Shown piece after piece: positions 33,485 through 41,103 of a stretch of 42,202 bases of DNA; position 1 is the first letter of the stretch, and every line of letters starts with the position of its first letter. Where the stretch lies: contig JAPKAV010000008.1 of assembly GCA_028825115.1 (NCBI GenBank), positions 1 through 42,202 on the forward strand, in the 5' to 3' direction. The stretch is from Candidatus Nanopelagicales bacterium. Its GTDB lineage: Bacteria > Actinomycetota > Actinomycetes > S36-B12. A program made the position numbers and the translations under genes. The notes below the pieces were generated by a model that was not told the DNA's origin, searched no databases, and saw only the letters and a program-made list of their open reading frames with translations.

Positions 33485-33649
33485 TGCATTGGGCTTTGGA
33501 TGACACGCCGATCAGTCGTGCGCTCAGAGGATTTATCGTACATGCTGAGTGACAATACTAGTTAGATTACTTGGATCGGGTTAAGCAACGAAAGAGAGCT
33601 TGAGTGGTGCCACGAATCAGGTCACGTTGTGCTTTCTGGAAGGAAAAAT

Positions 33650-33688
33650 ATGAAGAGTCAGTTCGCCGCTGCCATGGTTGGTACATAG
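33650..33688 (+). CDS. Possible 12-residue leader peptide
   Basis: ATG preceded by GGAAGGA at 5-nt spacing, the strongest Shine-Dalgarno match in the window. It encodes a 12-residue peptide beginning MKSQFAAAM and ending at TAG. The frame after the stop stays open until 33823. It could instead be the remnant start of a lost secreted protein, or chance. No regulatory codon run is obvious. Confidence 0.22.
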   Translation: MKSQFAAAMVGT

Positions 33689-33711
33689 TTTCTCCGTATT
33701 GCTAGTGGTAT

Positions 33712-33729
33712 GCTCGCGGGCATGCGAGC
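33712..33729. repeat. Inverted repeat in the leader of the DPM1-like gene
   Basis: GCTCGC (33712-33717) and GCGAGC (33724-33729) are perfect inverted copies around GGGCAT. A six-pair G+C-rich stem is possible. No T-run follows, so it is not a standard terminator. Confidence 0.35.
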
Positions 33730-33819
33730 GCCTCTCCCTTGGTCCGGCGGTTCCTCAAGATTCAGCACATTTCCGAGGCCATTTCCTTGTGCGGGGCCCT
33801 TCGGTAAACGGATGCCCGA

Positions 33820-34548
33820 GTGAGTCGCGAATTAGTTTTCACGGCCACCTACAACGAATCTGCCAACATTGGACCATGGATTAACGCGGTGGTACAGGCG
33901 CGGCCTTCGGCGGATATCCTCATCGTTGACGATAATTCACCTGATGGCACGAGCCCTGTCGTGGCCGATCTGGTCAAGCATCATCCACAAATAACTTTGT
34001 GCACGCGTCCGGGAAAACTGGGTTTGAGTAGTGCGCACATTTATGCAATGCGGTACGCGCTCGAGAACGAATACGATGTTCTCGTCACCATGGATGCAGA
34101 CGGTTCGCACCAGCCAGCTCAAATACCCGCAGTTATCAGCGGTCTCGCCCAGGCTAATTTTTGCATTGGAACCCGCACCCGAGGAGGATCCCACCAAGCC
34201 GCATTGCCTCGGCGAATTCTGAGTCACGGCGCAAACATCACCGCACGAGTATTGCTGCCCATGGGGATCAGTGAGTACACAACCTCTTTCCGCGCATTCG
34301 ATCCATCGGCTTTGCGCGTGCTGATTGATCACAAATTCACCACTTCGGGTTACGCTTTCTTCATTGAGTGCCTTGAAGTCATGCACCGCTCTGATGTCCT
34401 CATGACGGAGGAGCCAATTGATTTCTTGGAGCGGTTCGCTGGCACATCAAAAATTCCTAAAAATCAGATCTACTTGAGCATGTTGGCGCTAGGCCAACTC
34501 TCATTTAGCCGCCTGCGAAACCGGACCCGCAAGACTGATTCACAGTAG
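33820..34548 (+). CDS. DPM1-like polyprenyl-phosphate mannose (or related sugar) synthase
   Basis: A 242-residue GT2 enzyme of the dolichol-phosphate mannose synthase type without its own membrane domain. It shows ELVFTATYNESANIGPWI, ILIVDDNSPDGTSPVV (about residues 33-48), RPGKLGLSSAHIYAMRYAL (the K-x-GLG-x-A region of DPM1), VTMDADGSHQPAQIPAV (about residues 89-105), and CIGTRTRGGS. The SEYTTSFRAFDPSALR segment corresponds to the D-x-T-S-G-F-R region of the family, with the Gly replaced. It would charge polyprenyl phosphate with a sugar for outer-face GT-C enzymes. The start is fixed by an in-frame stop 15 nt upstream. The membrane protein gene at 34657 follows on the same strand. GDP-mannose is the usual donor, but GDP-heptose is conceivable here. 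Confidence 0.88.
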   Translation: MSRELVFTATYNESANIGPWINAVVQARPSADILIVDDNSPDGTSPVVADLVKHHPQITLCTRPGKLGLSSAHIYAMRYALENEYDVLVTMDADGSHQPAQIPAVISGLAQANFCIGTRTRGGSHQAALPRRILSHGANITARVLLPMGISEYTTSFRAFDPSALRVLIDHKFTTSGYAFFIECLEVMHRSDVLMTEEPIDFLERFAGTSKIPKNQIYLSMLALGQLSFSRLRNRTRKTDSQ

Positions 34549-34643
34549 GAAGCGCCGTAAATCTTCGTCCATTTGCAATGTCCCAGGGACGTGATGACTC
34601 AAGTTTTTTTCCACGGGATTAGGAAATGTGAGTGACTCGCCAT

Positions 34644-34649
34644 TACTGT
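34644..34649 (+). promoter_or_regulatory. -10 box for the membrane protein gene at 34657
   Basis: TACTGT followed by 7 nt and GTG at 34657. It overlaps the alternative GTG at 34648 and therefore favours the downstream start. Confidence 0.35.
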
Positions 34650-34656
34650 GAGGCCC

Positions 34657-35940
34657 GTGACAAATAAGCCGCGACCCGGTCTGGTAGCCGTGTTTGTCGG
34701 GATCTTCGGGGCCGTAATCTCAGCTCTGCGGTTGTGGTTGGGGAATTCGGATTCATTGACTCAACTCTTGTGGGCCGAAGACGGAGTATTCCCGCTATGC
34801 ATCCACAAAGCTGAGTTTATAAGTTGTGTGGTGGACCCCTTCGCGGGCTACTTGCTGGTGGCGCCGCGCATGTTGGCCGGCATTGTTTCATTTTTCCCAC
34901 TGTCGGACTGGGCTGTGGTGGCAAATGTGGTGGCCGCGGCGGTTGCAGGTGTGATCACAGGGTTGGCCTACCTGATTTTGCGGCGCGGTGGCATGGGTCA
35001 GGTCGTGTCCGTCTTGGGTGGCTTGATTCCCGTCATGATTCCAATTGTTGGGTACGAAGCGGTGCAGTCATTGGGGAACGTGTACCAGTGGTTGCTGTAT
35101 GTCAGTGTTTTGGCGGTGGTTTTTTCTTCGGCACTGAACCGGTGGGTGGTATTTGCGCTGCTGCTCTTGACCACTCTGACTATGCCAACGACAGTGTTGC
35201 TGCTGCCGCTGGTTGTTCTGTGGTGGTTGCGCAAGTCAATTAGTTTGTCAACCCTTATCACCTGGAGTGGTGCACTGCTGGGTGGTGGTCTGGCCCAATT
35301 TCTCGTTGCGAGCAATGCGACCAAGCCGCGCGCCGTTGAGTTGGCCCCTGATGGTGTGAGCACGTGGGCCAATTCGTTGTTACCAGCGTTTATGACAAAT
35401 GTCCCCGGGTTTATATCGGATGGTTCAGATCCAACCCGTGAGCAGTGGCCATGGGCCTGGTTGATCCTCGCGGCCCTGGTCGGACTCGGCGTGTTCTTGG
35501 TTGTGCGAGGGTGGCCGGCGGGAAACTCCGCGACTATGGGCGCATTGGTGCTCACTGGAGTCGTGTTGAGCGCTTTTCCGACAATTTTCGATGGACCTGG
35601 GAACCGTTACTTCGTTGTCCCGGTCATGTTGCTCACGCTTGCAGTTCTGGTGTCATTAAATGAACTACTCTTCAGTAGCACGTGGTGGGTAGGTGGGATC
35701 GTTGTTCTTGTTGTCCTTGGGTTGTGGTTGCCACAGTTGCCGGCGGGGGCGTTTAGATCAACACCGGCGCCAGCGTGGAGTGATGAAGTTGCCCGGGTGT
35801 CGGCCGCGTGTAAAGCCGACCCGAAGCTTTCCGAGCGGATCATTTTCACTCCGTTTTGGCCACCGGATTGGGGCGATGCATTAAGTGAACCAACTCACCC
35901 AAATGTGGATTGCTTCGTGGTGTGGAAGTGGCTGGATTAG
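34657..35940 (+). CDS. Multi-pass membrane protein, possibly GT-C-like
   Basis: A 427-residue protein with about ten to eleven hydrophobic segments. The first outside loop reads QLLWAEDGVFPLCIHKAEF (about residues 29-47). An acidic ED directly after the first membrane helix is where many GT-C enzymes carry their catalytic residue. The last 60 residues after the final helix are polar, with two Cys (AACKADP and VDCFVVW) that may pair outside the cell. I do not recognise a specific named family. It follows the DPM1-like synthase by about 110 nt, and such pairs fit a lipid-phosphate-sugar donor plus its user. The stop overlaps the opposite aminotransferase stop by 4 nt. Start could also be GTG 34648. 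Confidence 0.65.
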   Translation: MTNKPRPGLVAVFVGIFGAVISALRLWLGNSDSLTQLLWAEDGVFPLCIHKAEFISCVVDPFAGYLLVAPRMLAGIVSFFPLSDWAVVANVVAAAVAGVITGLAYLILRRGGMGQVVSVLGGLIPVMIPIVGYEAVQSLGNVYQWLLYVSVLAVVFSSALNRWVVFALLLLTTLTMPTTVLLLPLVVLWWLRKSISLSTLITWSGALLGGGLAQFLVASNATKPRAVELAPDGVSTWANSLLPAFMTNVPGFISDGSDPTREQWPWAWLILAALVGLGVFLVVRGWPAGNSATMGALVLTGVVLSAFPTIFDGPGNRYFVVPVMLLTLAVLVSLNELLFSSTWWVGGIVVLVVLGLWLPQLPAGAFRSTPAPAWSDEVARVSAACKADPKLSERIIFTPFWPPDWGDALSEPTHPNVDCFVVWKWLD

Positions 35941-37247
35941 GTCAGTCTTTTAAAGCCCGCATGTGCGGTCCCTTGTGGGAGCAGGTGGCTGAGTTCAGGG
36001 TCATCTGTTTGGGAGATTTTTTCAAATACTGTATCTAGTGCATCAAAATATTGATTCAATATTTCTGGAGTGTGTGCGATCGACGTATACATCGCGTTGC
36101 TGGCAAGGTAACCCAGTTCAAGCATTGCCTGGGTGATGTAGGTCTTGACGGCAAGTGGGTTGTAATTCGCAATCGAAAAGTTGGCGAGCGCCGGCAGGCC
36201 GCCTGGTGTGACCACGAGGTTATGTGTTGCGCCGAGCTCGACCCAGCGTTGCTGAACTTCGATTCCGATCTCGTGCACGCGTTGCGGAGCATCGGTTTCT
36301 TCCATGACTTTGAGTGTTGCAAGTGCCGCGGTTGGGCCGATCCGCTCGGTCCAAAAAGTGCTGGAAATAAAGGTTTTCTGGGCTGCTTGCATGATGCTTT
36401 CGCGACCAATGACCGCCGTGATTGCGTAGCCATTTCCCAGGGTTTTGCCGAAGGTCGCGAGGTCGGGTTCAACATTGTAATGAAGGTGCATGCCACCGAG
36501 GGTTCGGCGGAAACCACTGGTGCATTCATCGAAAATTAACACCGCGTTGTGTTGTGTGGCAAGCGCGCGTACGCCCTCGAGGAAGCCGGGAGCGGGGGGA
36601 TCGGAGCGTTGGACTTCCATATAGATCGCACCAATTTGATCATCGGCCTCCATGATGGCGGTGATTTGTTCAAGGTCATTGAACTGGAATGGAATCGAAG
36701 TACCAGCGAGTGCCCGGGGAACCCCGTTGGGGTCAAGGCCTGGGAGCAGGTGGCCGTCTAGGGAGTCGGTTTCACTGAGGTTCGCGGCGAGATACCAGTC
36801 GTGCCAACCGTGGTAACCGCAAAACGCAACTTTGTCCTTACCGGTCGCGGCCCGGGCAATGCGCACGGCGATCGCGCAGACTTCGCCGCCACTTCGGGCG
36901 TATCGCACCATGTCTGCCCACGGGTGAAGTTCAATGAGCTTCTCCGCGAGATACACCTCTTCGGGTGCGTTCAGGGTTGACAAGTTTCCTTTGCGGACAG
37001 TCTCCAGGACAGCTTGGTCGACTTCAGGGTGGCTGTAACCAAGAATGTTGGTGCCCACACCCATCAAACTCACGTCTGTGAATTCTCGGCCATCCAAGTC
37101 CCAGATTGAGCAGCCTTGGGTGCGGTCGAAGTAGGCGGGCCAACCTTGGGGTAGATACATTTCGGCCCGCTTGGAGAGCAGCATCGATCCACCAGGGATC
37201 AATCTTTTCGCGCGCTGCCAAAGATCGTCTCCGGTGGTATGTGACAC
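35937..37247 (-). CDS. Class III aminotransferase (glutamate-1-semialdehyde aminomutase-like)
   Basis: A 436-residue PLP enzyme of fold type I, class III. It shows GCSIWDLDGREFTDVSLMGVG, LGYSHPEVDQAV, RYARSGGEVCAIAVRIARA (the substrate and phosphate loop, about residues 114-132), FCGYHGWHDWYL, VLIFDECTSGFR (Asp that binds the pyridine nitrogen, about residues 236-247) and PDLATFGKTLGNGYAITAVIG with the catalytic Lys (about residue 268). Closest by eye are HemL-like aminotransferases that occur in surface-glycan clusters; true HemL is unlikely in this context. It may aminate a keto-sugar, perhaps a nucleotide-linked one (inference). GTG is preceded by TAGACT plus 6 nt. The methyltransferase gene lies 184 nt upstream on the same strand. 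Confidence 0.87.
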   Translation of the reverse strand: MSHTTGDDLWQRAKRLIPGGSMLLSKRAEMYLPQGWPAYFDRTQGCSIWDLDGREFTDVSLMGVGTNILGYSHPEVDQAVLETVRKGNLSTLNAPEEVYLAEKLIELHPWADMVRYARSGGEVCAIAVRIARAATGKDKVAFCGYHGWHDWYLAANLSETDSLDGHLLPGLDPNGVPRALAGTSIPFQFNDLEQITAIMEADDQIGAIYMEVQRSDPPAPGFLEGVRALATQHNAVLIFDECTSGFRRTLGGMHLHYNVEPDLATFGKTLGNGYAITAVIGRESIMQAAQKTFISSTFWTERIGPTAALATLKVMEETDAPQRVHEIGIEVQQRWVELGATHNLVVTPGGLPALANFSIANYNPLAVKTYITQAMLELGYLASNAMYTSIAHTPEILNQYFDALDTVFEKISQTDDPELSHLLPQGTAHAGFKRLT

Positions 37248-37253
37248 GACAAC

Positions 37254-37259
37254 AGTCTA
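37254..37259 (-). promoter_or_regulatory. -10 box of a leaderless-type promoter for the aminotransferase
   Basis: TAGACT on the minus strand, then GTTGTC, then GTG at 37247. The 184-nt gap upstream holds no gene. It includes a short inverted repeat, ATCAC/GTGAT with an 8-nt spacer, at about 37286-37303. Confidence 0.55.
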
Positions 37260-37431
37260 CGGGTTGAATACTTACCGGCCCCGCAGATCACATACCTACG
37301 TGATTTTGAGTGGAAGGGAAGGGGGTTGTGACCTGAAGGGGCTAGTAACGGCTCTGAGACCGACTCCCATCGTGGTTTTTTCTCATAGGTCGCCTCGCCG
37401 AAATTGACCTCACCCACATGTATACCTGGCC

Positions 37432-38307
37432 CTAATTCTTGCGGGCCTCAATTACACCGGAGGAGCACAGGAACATACCGCGCCAATCATCGGTCGCTTC
37501 AAGTTCAATCCCGGCTTCGCGGAATGCTTGGCCCAGCGTGCTGGCCAACATGGGTGGGGACACGTGGTAGTTATACCAATGGAATTTGGTGAAACTTAGG
37601 CCGTTTGCAATCACTAGATTCTGCAATTCAAATGGGTTGTGGAACTTCGCCAAGATTTCGTCGTAGGCCGGACCTTCATGCTTCTCCTCGCGCCTTGGTG
37701 GCTTGTCCATTGCAAGACGAGGTTCCAACTCGGACTTAATGGTATTTTTAATTTCTGGACTGACAGGCGCCAGGAGTTCATCGAAAATAAATTCCATGGT
37801 CAGCCGATTAAACGAATAGAGCGAAAGCATTGAATTTCTAAATTGCAAAAACAATGTCCCACCTGGTGCGATAAAGTTTGACATGTTTTTGACCGCCGCG
37901 TCCTCACTTGCGACGTGGGGGAGAACACCGAGTGCCATAACTGCGTCGTAGGGGCCGGTTGCGATAGCGGCTTCTAAAGTGTCGCGCCGATCAAGATTGC
38001 CAAATGTCAGTAAGTCAGGATCAAATCCGTTGTCAACAAACTGCTGCTTGGCGACCTTAAGCATTCCTTCAGAGAAGTCACTTCCACCAACCCGGAGGCC
38101 CATCCTGGCCATGGCGGTTATGGGTGAGCCATCACCAATCCCTAATTCATAGACGCTCTTAATCCCCAGTTCGTTGATCCGATCTTTGATCTTCTTGAGC
38201 CGGAAGTAATTCGCGGGATATTCGGTCGCTGTGTGGATCATTGTTTCGTCGTATTGCTCGGTGTAGGTCGGTGCGCTCGCGTTGTAGTGATCGACTACTT
38301 CGGCCAT
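37432..38307 (-). CDS. Class I SAM-dependent methyltransferase
   Basis: A 291-residue methyltransferase. VVDHYNASAPTYTEQYDETM opens it like UbiE-type enzymes. SVYELGIGDGSPITAMARMG (motif I, about residues 50-69) and VGGSDFSEGMLKVAKQQF (acidic motif II) bind SAM, and YDAVMALGVLPHV and FIAPGGTLFLQFRN are motifs post-II and III. The long C-terminal part (FNPFEL-like and FTKFHWYNYHVSPP) probably recognises the substrate and does not match a family I can name. The ATG has AGGAGA 8-9 nt upstream, a real Shine-Dalgarno site, so this mRNA is leadered. In this cluster a sugar or lipid-linked glycan target is likely, but not shown. Confidence 0.85.
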   Translation of the reverse strand: MAEVVDHYNASAPTYTEQYDETMIHTATEYPANYFRLKKIKDRINELGIKSVYELGIGDGSPITAMARMGLRVGGSDFSEGMLKVAKQQFVDNGFDPDLLTFGNLDRRDTLEAAIATGPYDAVMALGVLPHVASEDAAVKNMSNFIAPGGTLFLQFRNSMLSLYSFNRLTMEFIFDELLAPVSPEIKNTIKSELEPRLAMDKPPRREEKHEGPAYDEILAKFHNPFELQNLVIANGLSFTKFHWYNYHVSPPMLASTLGQAFREAGIELEATDDWRGMFLCSSGVIEARKN

Positions 38308-38635
38308 GGTGCGATTCTCCTGAAATATGCTGTGAACTGCGGGGGAACATATGTTACTTCAGGGGCTCCGAGGCTGTGATAGGGCAGTGTTTTTTGGCGC
38401 CTTGCTGTCGTATTAAGTGGACCCCTGATATTTCACGCAACCGAGATAAAACCAGAATAAGTGTGCACAGGCTCGTGCCACGGGAAAATAGAATTGGGGA
38501 ACCCGTGACACTCAGTGTAATTACGAGGTTTCACAGGTACGTGGCTTAATTTCTCGGATAGACATTTTTTGACTTTTGGGGTTGGACGGTCTGAAATTCT
38601 CCAACTTGAATCGATCGCGCAGGCGGGGGGTCGCA
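38308..38635. other. Gap of about 330 nt without a recognised gene
   Basis: The minus-strand methyltransferase must have its promoter here: CATATT lies at about 38325-38330 on that strand, ahead of the AGGAGA ribosome site. A short perfect palindrome, ACACTCAGTGT, lies at about 38509-38519. Otherwise I see no coding signal, RNA gene or long repeat. Confidence 0.4.
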
Positions 38636-38848
38636 GTGAGTGATGGTGGAATTCAACCAGCCTCTGAGTTGTTGCGTGCTGCTGGAGCACGAGAGTATTT
38701 TGGTGATAAAAATACAGAGCTCGTAGACCTGTTCGGTGTCGACTGCAAAGTTGCTTCAACCGCGGAATTGCGATTGGAGATCGACAGTACTCGCATACCA
38801 ATTTGGCAAACATTGACACGCTCGCTCGCTGACGTAGGCAAAAATTAA
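38636..38848 (+). CDS. Small hypothetical protein or gene remnant
   Basis: A 70-residue frame from GTG 38636, preceded by a G-rich run (38622-38630) that only loosely resembles a ribosome site; the frame stays open upstream to at least 38576. The encoded sequence, beginning MSDGGIQPASELLRAAGA and containing STAELRLEIDSTRIPIW, is protein-like in composition, with alternating helix and strand character, but I recognise no family. It stands alone on the plus strand between two minus-strand genes, 44 nt from the end of the large membrane protein gene. It may be a small gene or the end of a deleted one; both options remain open. Confidence 0.3.
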   Translation: MSDGGIQPASELLRAAGAREYFGDKNTELVDLFGVDCKVASTAELRLEIDSTRIPIWQTLTRSLADVGKN

Positions 38849-38892
38849 GCTAGGTGCTGAGGGGTGGCGGACCTAGTCCCGCTTGAGGAAGG

Positions 38893-41103
38893 CTATGGCG
38901 CGTTCAGGTTAATCACTTGCACGTATTGATCGTAGCCGTAGTCCGCGGGCTGGCAACCCACAAGATCGGTTGACACGACGAGGGTGTTCTGGGCCATGGT
39001 GGGTTCTTTAACCGTGATGCTGAACTCGGTGGTGGTTTCCGGGTTCGCCGTCGTGATCAATGTTTCACCGCTTCCCAGGGTCAACGTGACTTGGGCTTCG
39101 ATTTGATCCTGGCAGTCAGGAATCCGGACCCCACCGGTTATTTCGGTCAACGGGATTCGTGGATCGAGTGGGTGGAGGGTGAAGACTGCCTCCGGGGTGA
39201 TTGTCCACCACCAGATCAGATCGCCCTTTGAGCCGCGAGGTGCAACGCTCATGTTGGCAAGGTCCACCCGCTCGGTGGTGATTGCCGGGGCAAAGAAGTA
39301 GTCGACCAGTTCGGGTGACCAAGTGGCTGGGTCTTGGGTGCTGGCTTGCGGGTCGGTTGTGAAGAAAAACCAGTCCGGTACCGAATTCTGGTTCGTTGCT
39401 GCCGTAACTGTGGGTGGGCCGTAGCGGTCGGTGAGGTTAGTGAGGATCCGCTGCGCCGCAGGTGTGGCGAACGCCCGGGTGTCCAGGTGGATTCCACAGA
39501 ACCCGGCCTGGGCGAGTAGGTCGACTTCCTCGCTATTTGGCACTTCGGGGAGCGCACTAAGCCAAGCGCCGGCATTTGTGTTTTTGACCGCGCCGTAACT
39601 CCAACTCTTATTGGAATCAATGATCGAGTTCCAGAAATGCTCGTAGTCATTGAAATCACGGGTAGGTCCATTTTCGGGGTAGACCTGGTGCGGGAGTTGC
39701 AATACGCCACAGTCTTGTGGGAGCTGTTGGTCGATCGCGGCGGTGTAGTCGCGGGAAACTTGGGTGATCTGGGTGCCGTCTTGAGCGCCTTGGCGGTACG
39801 GAGTAATAAATGGCCAGGCCGACTCCACCGCGGTAATGCCAAGAATAACGATTGCAATTGCGAGGACAGGATAGGTTTTCGTGATTTTTACGTTGCGCGC
39901 TTTCAGGTTGGCAAAGATTGTTGCGGCCATCAAAATAATCAGCAGTAGCAAAACGGGTAGGAGGCGGTTCCAGGCCCGAATCTGTGGGGTCACCAGCGCA
40001 GCGAACAAATAGTTCGCACCCCACGGGATGAAAAACAGGAGAGTTGTAATGAGCAGCATGCTCAACAAGCCAAGGCGTTCCCGGAATCTGGTGAGAAGAG
40101 CGAATGCGATGAAAACAATCGCGGCCATGGTGATCCAGGTGCCAAAGTTTGACAGGGTTGCGTTTTCGTATTGGGGCGCGGCACCAAATGCTTGGTTAAC
40201 TTCAGTGTTGTAGGTGACAAATGGTCCGCCCAACCGCGAAATCGGGGCTGCCAAAACAGCAATTGCTAAAATACCGGCGAAGATAACCGACTCGTAGGGG
40301 AGCCGTTCGCCCAGCGATGCGTACGGTGGATCTGCCTGGAGGGCGAGCAGGCTGGGTATAAACCCAGCGATTGCGACCACTGCGACCGCGACAATCGGGA
40401 TTAAGTTGATCAGGGTGTTTGTGCGGGTGGTGGCGAGTTGCCAGAGCCAGGCGGCTGCCATGAGCAACAAGCCGAAGGCGGCGTAATATACCCCGGACCA
40501 AGCGGTTGTGATTACCAGGGCGGCCAGGATCGCGTAATGTGTGATTCTGATTTTTGTCGGGGTGCCCTTGGGTGGGAACAGCATGTGCCTGATCCGGCCA
40601 CTACCGATCAGCTGGGCGAGAATCACCGCAGTGACCGCTCCGTACATGGTGGCAAGTGAGGTGTGACCCAGTCCCCGAACGAAATGGAATGGGATCATGG
40701 TGAAGGCAACGGCGAGTGCAACCCCAAGTGGACCACGAAGGCCGGTGAGTCGAATTGAACAGTAGGCAAGGACCGCAACGAAGGGGAAGCTCAGGAAGAG
40801 CAGCAGGTTTATCCCCATAAATGGGTTACCGGTAATCCAACCAACGAGTGCCGCAAAACTATTTTGGGTGATGTCAATGCTGGGAAAAAGATTCAGATTC
40901 ATGCCCAGCGGGTAACCGAAGTGATTACCGGTGGTGAAACCAAACAGTCCCCAGTTCTCGGTATTGACATAGGTACTGAGCATGTCACCGCTCCCCCACG
41001 CGCTGCCGAGTTTTTGCAGTGCCGGCAGGAGGGCAAGCAGACTGATCGCGGTGGCTAGGACTGCGGTCCAGACTATTTCAATCAGAGTTCTTTTCGTGAT
41101 CAC
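38893..41103 (-). CDS. Large GT-C-like membrane protein with outside C-terminal domain
   Basis: A 736-residue protein. The first helix is followed by GSAWGSGDMLSTYVNTENWG (about residues 33-52), with an acidic G-D in the first outside loop, then FGYPLGMNLNLFPSIDITQN. This pattern, and AFTMIPFHFVRGLGHTSLATMY later, is typical of GT-C-like sugar transferase or translocase proteins. Eleven to thirteen membrane segments reach about residue 425. The outside part begins with DCGVLQLPHQVYPENG and WSYGAVKNTNAGAWLSALP, which recur in this protein group, and ends in a beta-rich domain of about 130 residues with a Cys pair. The GTG start overlaps the stop of the upstream gene by 4 nt (GTGA). It probably modifies the glycan at the outer face; substrate unknown. 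Confidence 0.72.
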   Translation of the reverse strand: MITKRTLIEIVWTAVLATAISLLALLPALQKLGSAWGSGDMLSTYVNTENWGLFGFTTGNHFGYPLGMNLNLFPSIDITQNSFAALVGWITGNPFMGINLLLFLSFPFVAVLAYCSIRLTGLRGPLGVALAVAFTMIPFHFVRGLGHTSLATMYGAVTAVILAQLIGSGRIRHMLFPPKGTPTKIRITHYAILAALVITTAWSGVYYAAFGLLLMAAAWLWQLATTRTNTLINLIPIVAVAVVAIAGFIPSLLALQADPPYASLGERLPYESVIFAGILAIAVLAAPISRLGGPFVTYNTEVNQAFGAAPQYENATLSNFGTWITMAAIVFIAFALLTRFRERLGLLSMLLITTLLFFIPWGANYLFAALVTPQIRAWNRLLPVLLLLIILMAATIFANLKARNVKITKTYPVLAIAIVILGITAVESAWPFITPYRQGAQDGTQITQVSRDYTAAIDQQLPQDCGVLQLPHQVYPENGPTRDFNDYEHFWNSIIDSNKSWSYGAVKNTNAGAWLSALPEVPNSEEVDLLAQAGFCGIHLDTRAFATPAAQRILTNLTDRYGPPTVTAATNQNSVPDWFFFTTDPQASTQDPATWSPELVDYFFAPAITTERVDLANMSVAPRGSKGDLIWWWTITPEAVFTLHPLDPRIPLTEITGGVRIPDCQDQIEAQVTLTLGSGETLITTANPETTTEFSITVKEPTMAQNTLVVSTDLVGCQPADYGYDQYVQVINLNAP

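Larger units (their letters stand above)
33485..33819. other. 335-nt gap with a possible leader peptide and hairpin
   Basis: No full gene fits here. On the plus strand it holds a TAGATT box (33563-33568), a 12-codon open frame with a strong ribosome site (33650-33688), and an inverted repeat (33712-33729). The three lie in the order expected for a leader upstream of the DPM1-like gene at 33820. That reading is tentative. Confidence 0.35.

Noticed and set aside
34998-35555. 185-residue minus-strand frame
   Set aside because: Antisense shadow of the membrane protein at 34657, with no domain-like pattern.
37286-37303. Short ATCAC/GTGAT inverted repeat
   Set aside because: Five base pairs per arm is common by chance, and its position is not aligned with the predicted promoter.
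39249-39857. 202-residue minus-strand frame in another register
   Set aside because: It is a register shift within the large GT-C-like gene, rich in Arg, Pro and Ser.
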